Shown here: positions 16,242 to 24,585 of the stretch, piece after piece
Position numbering within the stretch: position 1 is the first letter of the stretch
Layout of the letters: every line of letters begins with the position of its first letter
Source of the DNA: Burkholderiales bacterium RIFCSPHIGHO2_12_FULL_69_20
Lineage (GTDB): Bacteria; Pseudomonadota; Gammaproteobacteria; Burkholderiales; Burkholderiaceae_C
Direction of reading: 5' to 3'
Assembly (NCBI GenBank): GCA_001770815.1
Contig: MESD01000197.1
Span: 2,040 to 45,405, forward strand
DNA: 43,366 nt
Notes under the pieces: model-generated
Databases searched by the model: none
Told to the model about the DNA's origin: nothing
What the model saw: only the letters and a program-made list of their open reading frames with translations
Made by a program: the position numbers and the translations under genes

Positions 16242-16298
16242 GGGCGGCACCGCGGGCATCGCCGCTTCATCCCTTCAAGCACCCGACAGGTCGGCAAC

Positions 16299-17345
16299 AT
16301 GTCCCAAGTGGTTGAGCAACTCGCCGAGCTGACCGCGTTTCGCGACCGCGACGTGGTCGACACCACGCTGGCCACGGCGCTGCGCGACCTGCTGGCGCCG
16401 CAGCAGGTGGCCATCCACCGCTGCGTGGGCGAGGACGACGACCGCCGCTGGCTCACCCGCGCGCGGCTGGGCCTGCAGGACGTGGCCGCCAGTGCCGACC
16501 CGCTGTGGACCGAACTGCACGATCTGCCGCGGCTGGACGCCTTCCCGGCGCGCTTGCTGGCCTTGCAGCAGCAGGCGGCCGTGGCGCTGCCCGGCACGCC
16601 CAACGTCACCGTGTTCCCGCTGACCACCGACCGCGAGGTGGTGGGCGTGCTGGAACTGCACACCACCGAGCCGCTGGACACCGCCTCGCACCGGTTGGTG
16701 GGCAGCATCCTGCGCATCTACCGCAACTTCCAGGCGCTGCTCGACTACAGCGAGCGCGACACGCTCACCGGCCTGCTCAACCGCAAGACCTTCGACGAGG
16801 CGTTCTACAAGCTCTCGGGCGGCGGCGCCGCGGCCGGCGCCGCCGATCCCGCCGGCGGCGAGCCTGCACCCGGGCGGCGCAACGGCCTGGCCACGCACCC
16901 GCACTACATCGGCGTGATCGACATCGACCACTTCAAGCTGGTCAACGACAACTATGGCCACCTGATCGGCGACGAGGTGCTGCTGCTGCTGTCGCGGCTG
17001 ATGCGCTCGGTGTTCCGCTTCCACGACCGGCTCTACCGCTTCGGCGGCGAGGAGTTCGTGGTGCTGATGCGCTGCGCCGGTGATGCCGAGGCGGGCATCG
17101 CCCTCGAGCGCCTGCGCAACAGCGTGCACGGCTATGCCTTCCCGCAGGTCGGCACCATCTCGGTGTCGGTGGGCTACACCCGGCTCAAGCCGGGCGACAC
17201 GCCCAGCTCGGCCTTCGAACGCGCCGACCGTGCCGTCTACTGGGCCAAGAGCCATGGCCGCAACCAGGTCTGCAGCCATGCCACGCTGGTGGCCAGCGGC
17301 GATCTGGCCGACGACTCGAAGGTGGGCGACGTCGAGCTGTTCTGA
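16299..17345 (+). CDS. GAF-GGDEF diguanylate cyclase
   Basis: A 348-residue cytoplasmic enzyme predicted to make cyclic di-GMP from two GTP. The N-terminal 150 residues have a GAF-like sensor layout (VFPLTTDREVVGVLEL). DTLTGLLNRKTFDEAF at about residue 152 starts the GGDEF domain. The active loop is intact, GGEEF at 249-253, and an inhibitory I-site RxxD (RFHD, 240-243) lies the usual five residues before it, so product feedback is expected. A Gly/Ala/Pro-rich insertion (about residues 175-200) interrupts the first half of the GGDEF fold. There is no membrane segment. The gene follows pilL by 57 bases on the same strand, suggesting that c-di-GMP output is tied to the Pil-Chp pathway, although that link is inference from position. 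Confidence 0.93.
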   Translation: MSQVVEQLAELTAFRDRDVVDTTLATALRDLLAPQQVAIHRCVGEDDDRRWLTRARLGLQDVAASADPLWTELHDLPRLDAFPARLLALQQQAAVALPGTPNVTVFPLTTDREVVGVLELHTTEPLDTASHRLVGSILRIYRNFQALLDYSERDTLTGLLNRKTFDEAFYKLSGGGAAAGAADPAGGEPAPGRRNGLATHPHYIGVIDIDHFKLVNDNYGHLIGDEVLLLLSRLMRSVFRFHDRLYRFGGEEFVVLMRCAGDAEAGIALERLRNSVHGYAFPQVGTISVSVGYTRLKPGDTPSSAFERADRAVYWAKSHGRNQVCSHATLVASGDLADDSKVGDVELF

Positions 17346-17371
17346 CGCGGCGCCCGCGTGCGACGGGCTGC

Positions 17372-18877
17372 TCAGCCGCCCTTGACCACCGCGTAGCGGT
17401 CCAGCGTGCGCTGGCGCGCCTCGTCGTGCGCCACCACCGGCGCCGGGTAGTCGCGGCCCAGCTCGATGCCGGCGGCCTGCAGCTCCAGCGGGCGGGCCAG
17501 CCAGGGCGCGTGGATCAGCTTGTCGGGCAGGCGCGCCAGCTGCGGCAGGTAGCGGCGGATGAACTTGCCCTCGGCATCGAACTTCTCGCTCTGCGCCACC
17601 GGGTTGAAGATGCGGAAGTAGGGCTGGGCGTCGCAGCCACTGGAGGCCGCCCACTGCCAGCCGCCGTTGTTGGCGGCCAGGTCGAAGTCGTTGAGGTGCA
17701 GCGCAAAGTAGGCCTCGCCGCGGCGCCAGTCCAGTCCCAGGTCCTTGGTCAGGAAGCTGGCCACCACCATGCGCAACCGGTTGTGCATGTAGCCGGTCTG
17801 GTTGATCTGGTGCATCGCCGCATCGATCAGCGGATAGCCGGTGCGGCCCTCGCACCAGGCCGCAAACAGCGCATCGGCGTGCTTGCCGTGGTCCCACTTG
17901 ATGGCGTCGTAGGCCGGCTTGAAGCTGTGGCCCACCACCCGCGGGTGGTGGTGCAGCACCTGGTGGTAGAAGTCGCGCCAGATCAGCTCGGACAGCCACA
18001 CCTCGGCGCCGCGTGATCCCCCTTGCAAACGCTGCCAGGCCTCGCGTGCCAGCCGGCGGATCGACACCGTGCCGAAGCGCAGGTGGCTGCTCAGGTAGCT
18101 GGGGCCCTTGATCGCCGGAAAGTTGCGGCTGCGCTCGTAGTCGTCGATGCGGTCGAGAAAATCGTCCAGCAGCTCGTGTGCGCCGGTGCTGCCGGTGGGC
18201 AGCTTGAGCTGGTGCAGGTTGGTCGGCTCGAAGCCGATCTGCGCCAGCGTGGGCACGCCGCTGCCCAGCCCGGCGGGCACCACCGCCAGCGCGCGGGCGT
18301 GCCGGGCCACCGGGTAACCCTTGACGTAGAACGGCGTCAGCTTCTTCAGCCAGGCGTTCTTGTAGGGCGTGAACACGCTGTAGGGGCTGCCGGTGGCGGT
18401 GAGCACCTCGTCGCGCTCGAACACCACATGGTCCTTGGCCGTGTGCAGCGTGATGCCGGCATCGGCCAGCGCGCCGCGCACCTTGGCATCGCGCGCCAGC
18501 GCCTCGGGCTCGTCGTCGTGGTTGGCATAAACCGCCTGCACGCCCAATTGGCGGGCCAGCGCCGGCAGCACCACCCGCGCATCGCCCTGGCGCACGATCA
18601 GGCCCACGCCGTCGGCGCCGTGTGCCAGGCCCAGGCTGCGCAGCTGGGCGTCCAGGTCGGCCAGGCTGTCGCGGATGAATTCCACCCGCCGGTCGGCGCG
18701 CGGCAGCGCATCGAGGATGGGGGTGTCGAAGACGAAGGCGCACCACACCTGGCGCGCGGCCTTCAGCGCATGGAACAGCGCGGCGTGGTCGTCGCTGCGC
18801 AGGTCGCGCCGAAACCACACCAGCGCGCCGGCAAAGGCCGGGCCGTGGGCAGCAGGGTGGGGGTGGGTGTGGGGCAT
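17372..18877 (-). CDS. phrB: Deoxyribodipyrimidine photolyase
   Basis: This light-driven flavoenzyme splits UV-induced cyclobutane pyrimidine dimers. The 501-residue protein has the N-terminal antenna-binding alpha/beta domain (LVWFRRDLRSDDHAAL at about 19-34) and the C-terminal FAD domain. The latter contains SELIWRDFYHQVL, GRTGYPLIDAAMHQINQTGYMHNR and DFDLAANNGGWQWAASSG, the signature of class I photolyases. The tryptophan-rich path is preserved, which argues for a repair enzyme rather than a cryptochrome. ATG at 18877 is chosen; ATG 18895 would add six residues. The gene stands back to back with yqgE, leaving only 66 bases for both promoters. It converges on the diguanylate cyclase gene with 26 bases between. 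Confidence 0.94.
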   Translation of the reverse strand: MPHTHPHPAAHGPAFAGALVWFRRDLRSDDHAALFHALKAARQVWCAFVFDTPILDALPRADRRVEFIRDSLADLDAQLRSLGLAHGADGVGLIVRQGDARVVLPALARQLGVQAVYANHDDEPEALARDAKVRGALADAGITLHTAKDHVVFERDEVLTATGSPYSVFTPYKNAWLKKLTPFYVKGYPVARHARALAVVPAGLGSGVPTLAQIGFEPTNLHQLKLPTGSTGAHELLDDFLDRIDDYERSRNFPAIKGPSYLSSHLRFGTVSIRRLAREAWQRLQGGSRGAEVWLSELIWRDFYHQVLHHHPRVVGHSFKPAYDAIKWDHGKHADALFAAWCEGRTGYPLIDAAMHQINQTGYMHNRLRMVVASFLTKDLGLDWRRGEAYFALHLNDFDLAANNGGWQWAASSGCDAQPYFRIFNPVAQSEKFDAEGKFIRRYLPQLARLPDKLIHAPWLARPLELQAAGIELGRDYPAPVVAHDEARQRTLDRYAVVKGG

Positions 18878-18931
18878 GGCAACGGGGCCGGGCATCGGGC
18901 CACGGACACCGGCGGAAGTGTCACCGATCAT

Positions 18932-18937
18932 TAGAAT
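18932..18937 (+). promoter_or_regulatory. Probable -10 box (TAGAAT) for yqgE, close to the start codon
   Basis: TAGAAT at 18932-18937 ends six bases before the yqgE ATG at 18944. Transcription would start on or next to the start codon, giving a leaderless or near-leaderless message. No convincing -35 hexamer is seen. Confidence 0.4.
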
Positions 18938-18943
18938 CGCCGC

Positions 18944-19519
18944 ATGTCCGCGGACCGCTTCAGCCTGACCAACCAGTTCCTCATCGCCATGCCGGGCATG
19001 GGGGACGACACCTTCTCGGGTGCCGTGGTCTACCTGTGCGAGCACGACGAGAACGGCGCGCTGGGCCTGGTGATCAACAAGCCCATCGACATCAAGCTGA
19101 AGAACCTGTTCCAGAAGGTCGAGCTGACGCTCGACAGCGAGGCGCTGGGCGAGCAGCCGGTGTTCTACGGCGGCCCGGTGCAGACCGAGCGCGGCTTCGT
19201 GCTGCACGACAAGGTGGGCGACCAGCCGCCTTACAGCAGCACGCTGGCGATCCCTGGCGGCCTGGCGATGACCACCAGCAAGGACGTGCTCGAGGCGCTG
19301 TCGGCCGGCACCGGCCCCAAGCGGCTGCTGGTCACGCTGGGCTACAGCGGCTGGGCCGCCGGCCAGCTGGAAGACGAGCTGGGCCGCAACGGCTGGCTGA
19401 CGGTGGATGCCACGCCCGAGATCATCTTCGACACGCCGGTTGATCAGCGCTACGCACGCGCGGTGGCGCTGCTGGGGTTCGATCCGCGCATGTTGAGCCA
19501 GGACGCGGGGCACGCTTGA
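18944..19519 (+). CDS. yqgE: YqgE/AlgH family protein
   Basis: A 191-residue protein of the UPF0301 (YqgE/AlgH) family, whose biochemical role is not settled. Hallmarks are the N-terminal NQFLIAMPGMGDDTFSGAVVYLCEH, the GALGLVINKP segment, the VFYGGPVQTERGFVLH motif and the GYSGWAAGQLEDEL helix. It is probably cytoplasmic, with no signal or membrane segment. It is first in the operon yqgE-ruvX-pyrR-pyrB-pyrC-like-plsC, and its stop overlaps the alternative TTG start of ruvX. No ribosome site precedes the ATG, in keeping with the possible leaderless message. Confidence 0.95.
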   Translation: MSADRFSLTNQFLIAMPGMGDDTFSGAVVYLCEHDENGALGLVINKPIDIKLKNLFQKVELTLDSEALGEQPVFYGGPVQTERGFVLHDKVGDQPPYSSTLAIPGGLAMTTSKDVLEALSAGTGPKRLLVTLGYSGWAAGQLEDELGRNGWLTVDATPEIIFDTPVDQRYARAVALLGFDPRMLSQDAGHA

Positions 19520-19521
19520 AC

Positions 19522-19935
19522 ATGGTCGCGGGCACCAGTGGCCGCACGCTGTCGTTCCTGGCTTTCGATTTCGGCCTCAAGCGCACCGGCGTGGCCACCG
19601 GCAACAGCCTGCTGCGCCTGGCCAGCCCGCTGACCACCATCGCCGCCGAGGGCGACGCGCGGTTCGAGCGCATCGGCCGGCTGATCGCCGAATGGCAGCC
19701 CGATGCGCTGGTGGTGGGCGTGCCCTGGCACCCCGACGGCGCGCCGCACGACAATACCCGGCGTGCGCAACGCTTTGCCCGCCAGCTGCACGGCCGCTTC
19801 CGCCTGCCGGTGCACGAGGTGGACGAGCGCTACAGCACCACCGAGGCGGCGGCGGGCGGGGCGACCGACCTCGACGCCGCATCTGCCGCGGTGATCCTCG
19901 ACCAGTTTCTGCGAACCTTGACTGGGGTGACATGA
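19522..19935 (+). CDS. ruvX: RuvX/YqgF family pre-16S rRNA nuclease (Holliday-junction-resolvase-like)
   Basis: A 137-residue RNase H-fold nuclease of the YqgF family, associated with 5' end maturation of 16S rRNA. FLAFDFGLKRTGVATGN holds the first catalytic Asp, VVGVPWHPDG is the second-strand motif, EVDERYSTTEA carries the Glu and DAASAAVILDQFL the C-terminal Asp. ATG 19522 is the preferred start. A TTG at 19516 would overlap the yqgE stop by four bases and add two residues. The stop overlaps the pyrR ATG (ATGA, 19932-19935), so translation is tightly coupled. Confidence 0.93.
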   Translation: MVAGTSGRTLSFLAFDFGLKRTGVATGNSLLRLASPLTTIAAEGDARFERIGRLIAEWQPDALVVGVPWHPDGAPHDNTRRAQRFARQLHGRFRLPVHEVDERYSTTEAAAGGATDLDAASAAVILDQFLRTLTGVT

Positions 19936-20456
19936 GCAACCTGATCCTCGATGCCGAGGCGCTGTACACCGAGATGCGCGTGGGCGTGCAGGCGCTGTGG
20001 CGCCCCGACATGGCCTTGCTGGGCATCTGGTCGGGCGGCGCCTGGCTGGCAGAACGGCTGGCCGCCGATATGGGCACCCACCCAGCCGACCTGCCCGGCA
20101 TCGGCAAGCCCGGCGTGATCAGCAGCACGCTGCACCGCGACGACTTCTCGGCACGCGGCATGCACAGCGGCACCGACGCCACCAAGATCCCGTTCGCGGT
20201 GGACGGTGCCCACATCCTGCTGATCGACGACGTGCTGTTCACCGGCCGCACCATCCGCGCCGTGCTCAACGAGCTGTTCGACTTCGGCCGCCCGGCCAGC
20301 GTGACGCTGGTGGTGCTGGTCGACCGCGGTGGGCGTGAGCTGCCGATCCAGCCGGCCTTTGCGGCGGCCAAGGTCACGCTGCCGGCCAGCCAGAAGCTGT
20401 CGCTGACCCGTCTCGACGACGGCCGCTTCACCTTCGCGGTCATGGGGAGCAACTGA
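19932..20456 (+). CDS. pyrR: PyrR bifunctional protein / uracil phosphoribosyltransferase-like
   Basis: A 174-residue type I phosphoribosyltransferase. The PRPP loop is [21 protein letters not shown] (about residues 93-113), and [16 protein letters not shown] matches PyrR. In Bacillus, PyrR binds pyr mRNA to attenuate transcription. Here only four bases separate pyrR from pyrB and there is no room for an attenuator between them, so a role as uracil phosphoribosyltransferase or a vestigial regulator is more likely. It overlaps ruvX by four bases. The family call is firm; the regulatory role is not supported. Confidence 0.9.
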   Translation: MSNLILDAEALYTEMRVGVQALWRPDMALLGIWSGGAWLAERLAADMGTHPADLPGIGKPGVISSTLHRDDFSARGMHSGTDATKIPFAVDGAHILLIDDVLFTGRTIRAVLNELFDFGRPASVTLVVLVDRGGRELPIQPAFAAAKVTLPASQKLSLTRLDDGRFTFAVMGSN

Positions 20457-20460
20457 CACC

Positions 20461-21423
20461 ATGCTGCACAAGCGCAACCCCCAACTCAACCGCCACGGCG
20501 AGCTGATCCACCTGCTGTCCATCGAGGGCCTGCCGCGCGAGGTGGTGAGCAACATCCTCGACACGGCGGGCACCTTCCTGTCGGTCAACGACCGCGAGGT
20601 CAAGAAGGTGCCGCTGCTGCGCGGCAAGAGCGTGTTCAACCTGTTCTTCGAGAACAGCACGCGCACCCGCACCACCTTCGAGATCGCGGCCAAGCGGCTG
20701 AGTGCCGACGTCATCAACCTCGATATCGCCAAGAGCAGCGCCAGCAAGGGCGAGAGCCTGCTCGACACCATCGCCAATCTCTCCGCGATGCATGCCGACA
20801 TGTTCGTGGTGCGGCACAGCGAGAGCGGCGCGCCCTACCTGATCGCCCAGCACTGCGCGCCGCATGTGCACGTGGTCAACGCCGGCGACGGGCGCCATGC
20901 CCACCCCACCCAGGGGCTGCTGGACATGTACACGATCCGGCACTTCAAAAAAGACTTCACCCAATTGAGCGTGGCCATCGTCGGCGACATCGTGCACAGC
21001 CGCGTGGCGCGCAGCGACATCCACGCGCTGACCACGCTGGGCGTGCCCGACATCCGCGCGGTGGGCCCCAAGACGCTGGTGCCCAGCGATTTCAAGGGCA
21101 TGGGCGTGCGCGTGTGCCACGACATGGCCGAGGGCATCCGCGGTGCCGACGTGATCATCATGCTGCGCCTGCAGAACGAGCGCATGAGCGGCGCGATGCT
21201 GCCCAGCGCCGGCGAGTTCTTCAAGAACTACGGCCTCACCGACGACAAGCTGCGGCTGGCCAAGCCCGACGCCATCGTGATGCACCCCGGGCCGATCAAC
21301 CGCGGCGTGGAGATCGACTCGTCGGTGGCCGACGGCAGCCACAGCGTGATCCTGCCGCAGGTGACCTTCGGCATCGCGGTGCGCATGGCCGTCATGTCCA
21401 TCATCGCCGGGAACGAGGCATGA
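20461..21423 (+). CDS. pyrB: Aspartate carbamoyltransferase catalytic subunit
   Basis: The enzyme catalyses the first committed step of pyrimidine synthesis, carbamoyl phosphate plus aspartate to carbamoyl aspartate. The 320-residue chain has the carbamoyl-phosphate loop [13 protein letters not shown] (about residues 63-75), KSSASKGES, the [12 protein letters not shown] motif, [13 protein letters not shown] and the [11 protein letters not shown] ending. A GGGGAG ribosome site lies within the end of pyrR. No pyrI regulatory subunit follows. Instead, a pyrC-like gene lies downstream, as in Pseudomonas-type ATCase, where an inactive dihydroorotase forms part of the complex. A one-base gap separates the stop from a small palindrome-rich open frame. 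Confidence 0.97.
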   Translation: MLHKRNPQLNRHGELIHLLSIEGLPREVVSNILDTAGTFLSVNDREVKKVPLLRGKSVFNLFFENSTRTRTTFEIAAKRLSADVINLDIAKSSASKGESLLDTIANLSAMHADMFVVRHSESGAPYLIAQHCAPHVHVVNAGDGRHAHPTQGLLDMYTIRHFKKDFTQLSVAIVGDIVHSRVARSDIHALTTLGVPDIRAVGPKTLVPSDFKGMGVRVCHDMAEGIRGADVIIMLRLQNERMSGAMLPSAGEFFKNYGLTDDKLRLAKPDAIVMHPGPINRGVEIDSSVADGSHSVILPQVTFGIAVRMAVMSIIAGNEA

Positions 21424-21424
21424 A

Positions 21425-21634
21425 ATGACGCCCGCTCGGCTACTGCGCGAACCGATCTTGCCCCTGCGGCCCGGGCCAGAGGCCCTGGCCTTCGCCAGGC
21501 GAGAACAGTCCTCAGGACTGTTCTCGTCCGGGCTCAGTACATCGCCGTACGGGTGTACGGCTCCGTTCCTCGGGACAACCTCGGTCCGCTCGCTACGCCG
21601 CTCGGACGCCATTCTCACGGGCGAAACACCATGA
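21425..21634 (+). other. Small open frame of 69 codons across the palindrome-rich pyrB/pyrC-like spacer (unproven gene)
   Basis: ATG 21425 lies one base after the pyrB stop, and the frame ends with a TGA that overlaps the pyrC-like ATG (ATGA, 21631-21634). The predicted peptide has no recognisable domain and is built from the hairpin repeats. It may only serve to carry ribosomes across the spacer and keep the downstream gene coupled. I do not claim it is a functional protein. Confidence 0.3.
21484..21607. repeat. Cluster of four hairpins in the pyrB/pyrC-like spacer (REP-like palindromic element)
   Basis: Hairpins in order: CCTGGC/GCCAGG (21484-21489, 21494-21499); CGAGAACAGTCCT/AGGACTGTTCTCG, a perfect 13-base inverted repeat about one base (21500-21512, 21514-21526); CCGTAC/GTACGG (21545-21550, 21555-21560); GTCCG/CGGAC (21584-21588, 21603-21607). 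The base composition is less GC-biased than the genes around it. The pattern resembles dispersed extragenic palindromes; no second copy is visible in this window. Confidence 0.7.
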
Positions 21635-22944
21635 AGATCCTGATCAAAGGTGGCCGGCTGATCGACCCGGCCTCGGGCCGCGATCAAATGGGCGACGTGG
21701 CCATCGCCACCGGCCGCATCCTCACGCTGGGCAGCGTGCCGGCCGACTTTCAACCCCAACGCGTGATCGACGCGGCCGGCTGCGTGGTGATGCCCGGCCT
21801 GGTCGATCTGGCCGCGCGGCTGCGCGAGCCGGGCCACGAGCACGAGGGCATGCTCGAGAGCGAGCTGAACGCGGCGGCCGCCGGCGGTGTCACCAGCCTG
21901 GTCTGCCCGCCCGACACCGACCCCACGCTCGACGAGCCGGGGCTGGTCGAGATGCTGAAGTTCCGCGCCCGCAAGCTCAGCCTGTGCCGGCTGTTCCCGC
22001 TGGGCGCGCTGACCCGCGGCCTGGCCGGCGAGGTGCTGACCGAGATGGCCGAGCTGACCGAGGCCGGCTGCATCGGCTTCAGCCAGGCCGAGGTGCCCAT
22101 CGTCGACACGCTGGTGCTGCAGCGTGCGCTGCAGTACGCCGCCACCTTCAACTACACCGTGTGGCTGCGGCCGCAGGACGGCTGGCTGGGCAAGGGTGTG
22201 GCCGCCAGCGGTGCGGTGGCCACGCGGCTGGGGCTGTCGGGCGTGCCGGTGATCGCCGAGACCGTGGCGCTGCTGACCATCATCGAGCTGGTGCGCACCA
22301 CCGGCGCGCGGGTGCACCTGTGCCGGCTGTCCAGCGCGGCCGGCGTGGCGCTGCTGCGCGCGGCCAAGGCCGAGGGCCTGCCGATCACCGCCGACGTGTC
22401 GATCAACTCGCTGCACCTCACCGATGTCGACATCGGCTTCTTCAACCCGGCGATGCGCTTGACCCCGCCGCTGCGCCAGGGCAGCGACCGCGACGCGCTG
22501 CGCGCCGCGCTGGCCGACGGCACGATCGACGCGTTGGTGTCCGATCACACGCCGGTCGAGGGCGACATGAAGAACCTGCCGTTCGGCGAGGCCGAGCCCG
22601 GCGCCACGGGCCTGGAGCTGCTGCTGAGCCTGGCGCTGAAGTGGGGCGCCGACAGCGGCCTGACCATGACCACCAGCCTGGCGCGCGTCACCAGCGATCC
22701 GGTGCGGGTGCTGGGGGATGCGCTGGGCTCGCTGGTCTCGTCGGCCGGTCGGCTGGTGGTGGGCGGTGTGGCCGATGTCTGCGTGTTCGACCCCGACGCC
22801 ACCTGGACGGTGACGCCGGGCGTGCTGCTGAGCCAGGGCAAGCACACGCCGTTCGCCTTCGACGCCACCGGCACCGCGCTGCCGGGCCGGGTGCGCGCCA
22901 CGCTGGTGGCCGGCACCGTGGCCCACGGGGCGCCGCCGGCCTGA
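21631..22944 (+). CDS. pyrX: Dihydroorotase-like protein, probably non-catalytic (PyrC'/PyrX type)
   Basis: A 437-residue amidohydrolase-fold protein aligned with class I dihydroorotase, but the metal site is gone. The expected D-x-H-x-H-LREPG reads DLAARLREPG (59-68), so the two His are Ala61 and Arg63. The His-Glu-Asp segment reads LRPQD near 180, the Asp near 151 is absent, and the VH-x-x-H motif reads VHLCR (Arg232). Only Asp305 in SDHTP remains. In Pseudomonas, such inactive DHOases are structural partners needed for assembly of the PyrB dodecamer, and that role fits here. Another, active pyrC should exist elsewhere in the genome. ATG 21631 gives the normal family start; an in-frame GTG at 21553 would add 26 repeat-derived residues. 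The stop overlaps the plsC start by one base. Confidence 0.88.
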   Translation: MKILIKGGRLIDPASGRDQMGDVAIATGRILTLGSVPADFQPQRVIDAAGCVVMPGLVDLAARLREPGHEHEGMLESELNAAAAGGVTSLVCPPDTDPTLDEPGLVEMLKFRARKLSLCRLFPLGALTRGLAGEVLTEMAELTEAGCIGFSQAEVPIVDTLVLQRALQYAATFNYTVWLRPQDGWLGKGVAASGAVATRLGLSGVPVIAETVALLTIIELVRTTGARVHLCRLSSAAGVALLRAAKAEGLPITADVSINSLHLTDVDIGFFNPAMRLTPPLRQGSDRDALRAALADGTIDALVSDHTPVEGDMKNLPFGEAEPGATGLELLLSLALKWGADSGLTMTTSLARVTSDPVRVLGDALGSLVSSAGRLVVGGVADVCVFDPDATWTVTPGVLLSQGKHTPFAFDATGTALPGRVRATLVAGTVAHGAPPA

Positions 22945-23726
22945 TGCGCGCGCTGCTGGCATTGCTGGCACTTTGGCGCGTGCTGCGCGTCGTGCTGCAT
23001 GTGCTGCTGGGCATGGCGGTGATGGCGCTGCGCTTTCCGTCGCTGGACGCCGCCGGGCGCCACGCCCGCATCGGCTGGTGGTCGGCCGGGCTGCTGCGCG
23101 CCATCGGCGTGGGCCTGCAGGTGCGTGGCACCGCACGGCCCGGTGCCGGCCTGCTGCTGGCCAACCATGTCTCGTGGTTGGACGTGGCCGCGCTGCACGC
23201 CGCCGTGCCGCAGGCGCGCTTCGTCTCCAAGGCCGACGTGCTGCACTGGCCGCTGCTGGGCTGGCTGGTGGCCGGCGCGGGCACGCTGTTCATCGAGCGC
23301 GAACGCAAGCGCGACGCACTGCGCGTGGTGCATGCGATGGCCGAGGCGCTGCGCGCCGGCGAGACGGTGGCGGTATTCCCCGAAGGCACCACCGGCCCGG
23401 GGCCCGAACTGCTGCCCTTCCATGCCAACCTGCTGCAGGCGGCGATCGCCACCGCCACGCCGATCCAGCCGGCGGTGCTGCGCTTTGCCGATCCGCACCA
23501 CGCCTTCAGCCCGGCGGCCGCCTTCGTCGGCGAGACCACGCTGCTGCAAAGCCTGTGGCGCGTGGCCACCGCGCGCGGGCTGGTGGCCCATGTCGAGCTG
23601 CTGGCGCCCCAGGCCAGCGCCCATGCCGACCGGCGCGCGCTGGCCGAGCACCTGCGCGCGCTGATGGCCGAGCGGCTGGGCCGCTCAGGCGCCCCGCTTC
23701 CGGGCGGGACGACAGTCCTGGATTGA
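22944..23726 (+). CDS. plsC: 1-acyl-sn-glycerol-3-phosphate acyltransferase (PlsC family)
   Basis: A 260-residue membrane-bound acyltransferase that adds the second acyl chain in phospholipid synthesis or acts on lysophospholipids. The catalytic HX4D is NHVSWLD (His75, Asp80). The glycerol-phosphate binding block is FIERERKRDA, followed by VFPEGTT at 144-150. One hydrophobic segment (about residues 3-29) anchors it to the inner membrane. The start overlaps the preceding stop (TGATG), so it is translated with the pyr genes, an arrangement I recall from other betaproteobacteria. The precise acyl acceptor cannot be told. Confidence 0.92.
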   Translation: MRALLALLALWRVLRVVLHVLLGMAVMALRFPSLDAAGRHARIGWWSAGLLRAIGVGLQVRGTARPGAGLLLANHVSWLDVAALHAAVPQARFVSKADVLHWPLLGWLVAGAGTLFIERERKRDALRVVHAMAEALRAGETVAVFPEGTTGPGPELLPFHANLLQAAIATATPIQPAVLRFADPHHAFSPAAAFVGETTLLQSLWRVATARGLVAHVELLAPQASAHADRRALAEHLRALMAERLGRSGAPLPGGTTVLD

Positions 23727-23791
23727 TGTCCCGCAATGCCGGCAGCCCGATGGCGGCACAGACTGGCACCAGTTCAATCCATGGAGAGTTC

Positions 23792-24541
23792 ATGTCCCGC
23801 GTCCATCGCATCAAGGGGCTGGCTGGCCTGGCCATCGCGGCCATGCTGGTCACCGCCACCTCGTCCGCCCATGCGCTGACCTTGATCGGCCACGACCTGA
23901 CGCAGCCCGTCGTGCCCTACGCCTGGGATGCCGTGCCTGCCACCGACATCCACTGGACCGACGCCTACGACATCCGCAAGGCGGTGGGCGTCACGCTGCC
24001 TTCGGGTCGTTCGTACCAGTTCGAATCGTTCACGGCGATGCTGGCCATGGTCACGTCGCAGGGTTCTGACTACCTCAAGACCGAGCAGGTGCATGCCGCC
24101 ATCTACCGTGACGCCAGCGGCCAACTGGGCACCTTGCTGGCCGATCTGGGCACGCGGGAGCTGACCCCGCTGCAACCGATCCAGTCGCCGTTCGCGGCCC
24201 AAGCCGTCACCTGGGCCACCGCGGCACCCGTGCTGCTGCAAGGCGGGGGCAGCTACTGGTTCGCACTCAACGATGCCTCGCAATACAGCGAGTTCGGCAT
24301 TCCGCTGGCGCACTGGACCATCATGGACTCCGGCGCGGGCACCGTGCCCACCGGTGTGGCGGCGCTGGCCGGTTACCGCATCACCAGCGATGGCGGCGCG
24401 AACTGGAGTTCGTCGAGCTTTTACAACGCGATGCAGATCGAGGTGACCGCCGTGCCCGAGCCGCAGACGCTGGCGTTGCTGCTGGCGGGGCTGGGCATCG
24501 TGGGTGCCGTGGCACGGCGCCAGCGGCTGGTCAGCGTCTGA
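23792..24541 (+). CDS. PEP-CTERM sorting-domain exported protein
   Basis: A 249-residue secreted protein with no recognised catalytic domain. A Sec signal peptide is clear (Arg/Lys-containing start, hydrophobic 8-22, AHA cleavage about residue 28). The C-terminus is a textbook PEP-CTERM tripartite signal: VPEP at about 221, a hydrophobic helix, then the basic ARRQR. This marks it for exosortase/EpsH processing and surface or exopolysaccharide association. The middle region of beta-rich sequence with a Ser/Gly-rich end resembles 'choice-of-anchor' surface proteins; I cannot name it more closely. An AGGAGAG-like ribosome site (GGAGAG, about 23783-23788) supports ATG 23792. Less GC-biased codon choice than its neighbours and no functional link to plsC suggest an accessory gene. 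No exosortase is in the window. Confidence 0.85.
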   Translation: MSRVHRIKGLAGLAIAAMLVTATSSAHALTLIGHDLTQPVVPYAWDAVPATDIHWTDAYDIRKAVGVTLPSGRSYQFESFTAMLAMVTSQGSDYLKTEQVHAAIYRDASGQLGTLLADLGTRELTPLQPIQSPFAAQAVTWATAAPVLLQGGGSYWFALNDASQYSEFGIPLAHWTIMDSGAGTVPTGVAALAGYRITSDGGANWSSSSFYNAMQIEVTAVPEPQTLALLLAGLGIVGAVARRQRLVSV

Positions 24542-24572
24542 ATCCGCCGCCAAGCCCTTGGCCACCGCCGGG

Positions 24573-24578
24573 TAGAGT
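24573..24578 (+). promoter_or_regulatory. Probable -10 box (TAGAGT) for the AMP-phosphorylase-like gene
   Basis: TAGAGT lies seven bases before ATG 24586, so the transcript would be leaderless or nearly so. The same hexamer followed by G precedes the next two genes (26169-26174 and 27144-27149). No shared -35 is visible. Confidence 0.35.
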
Positions 24579-24585
24579 GGCACCC

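Noticed and set aside
20457-20460. PyrR-type attenuator before pyrB
   Set aside because: Only four bases separate the genes, so there is no room for an anti-terminator/terminator pair.
21553-21633. Upstream GTG start for the pyrC-like protein
   Set aside because: It would add 26 residues derived from the palindromic element. ATG 21631 gives the family's normal MKILIKGGRLIDPASG start.
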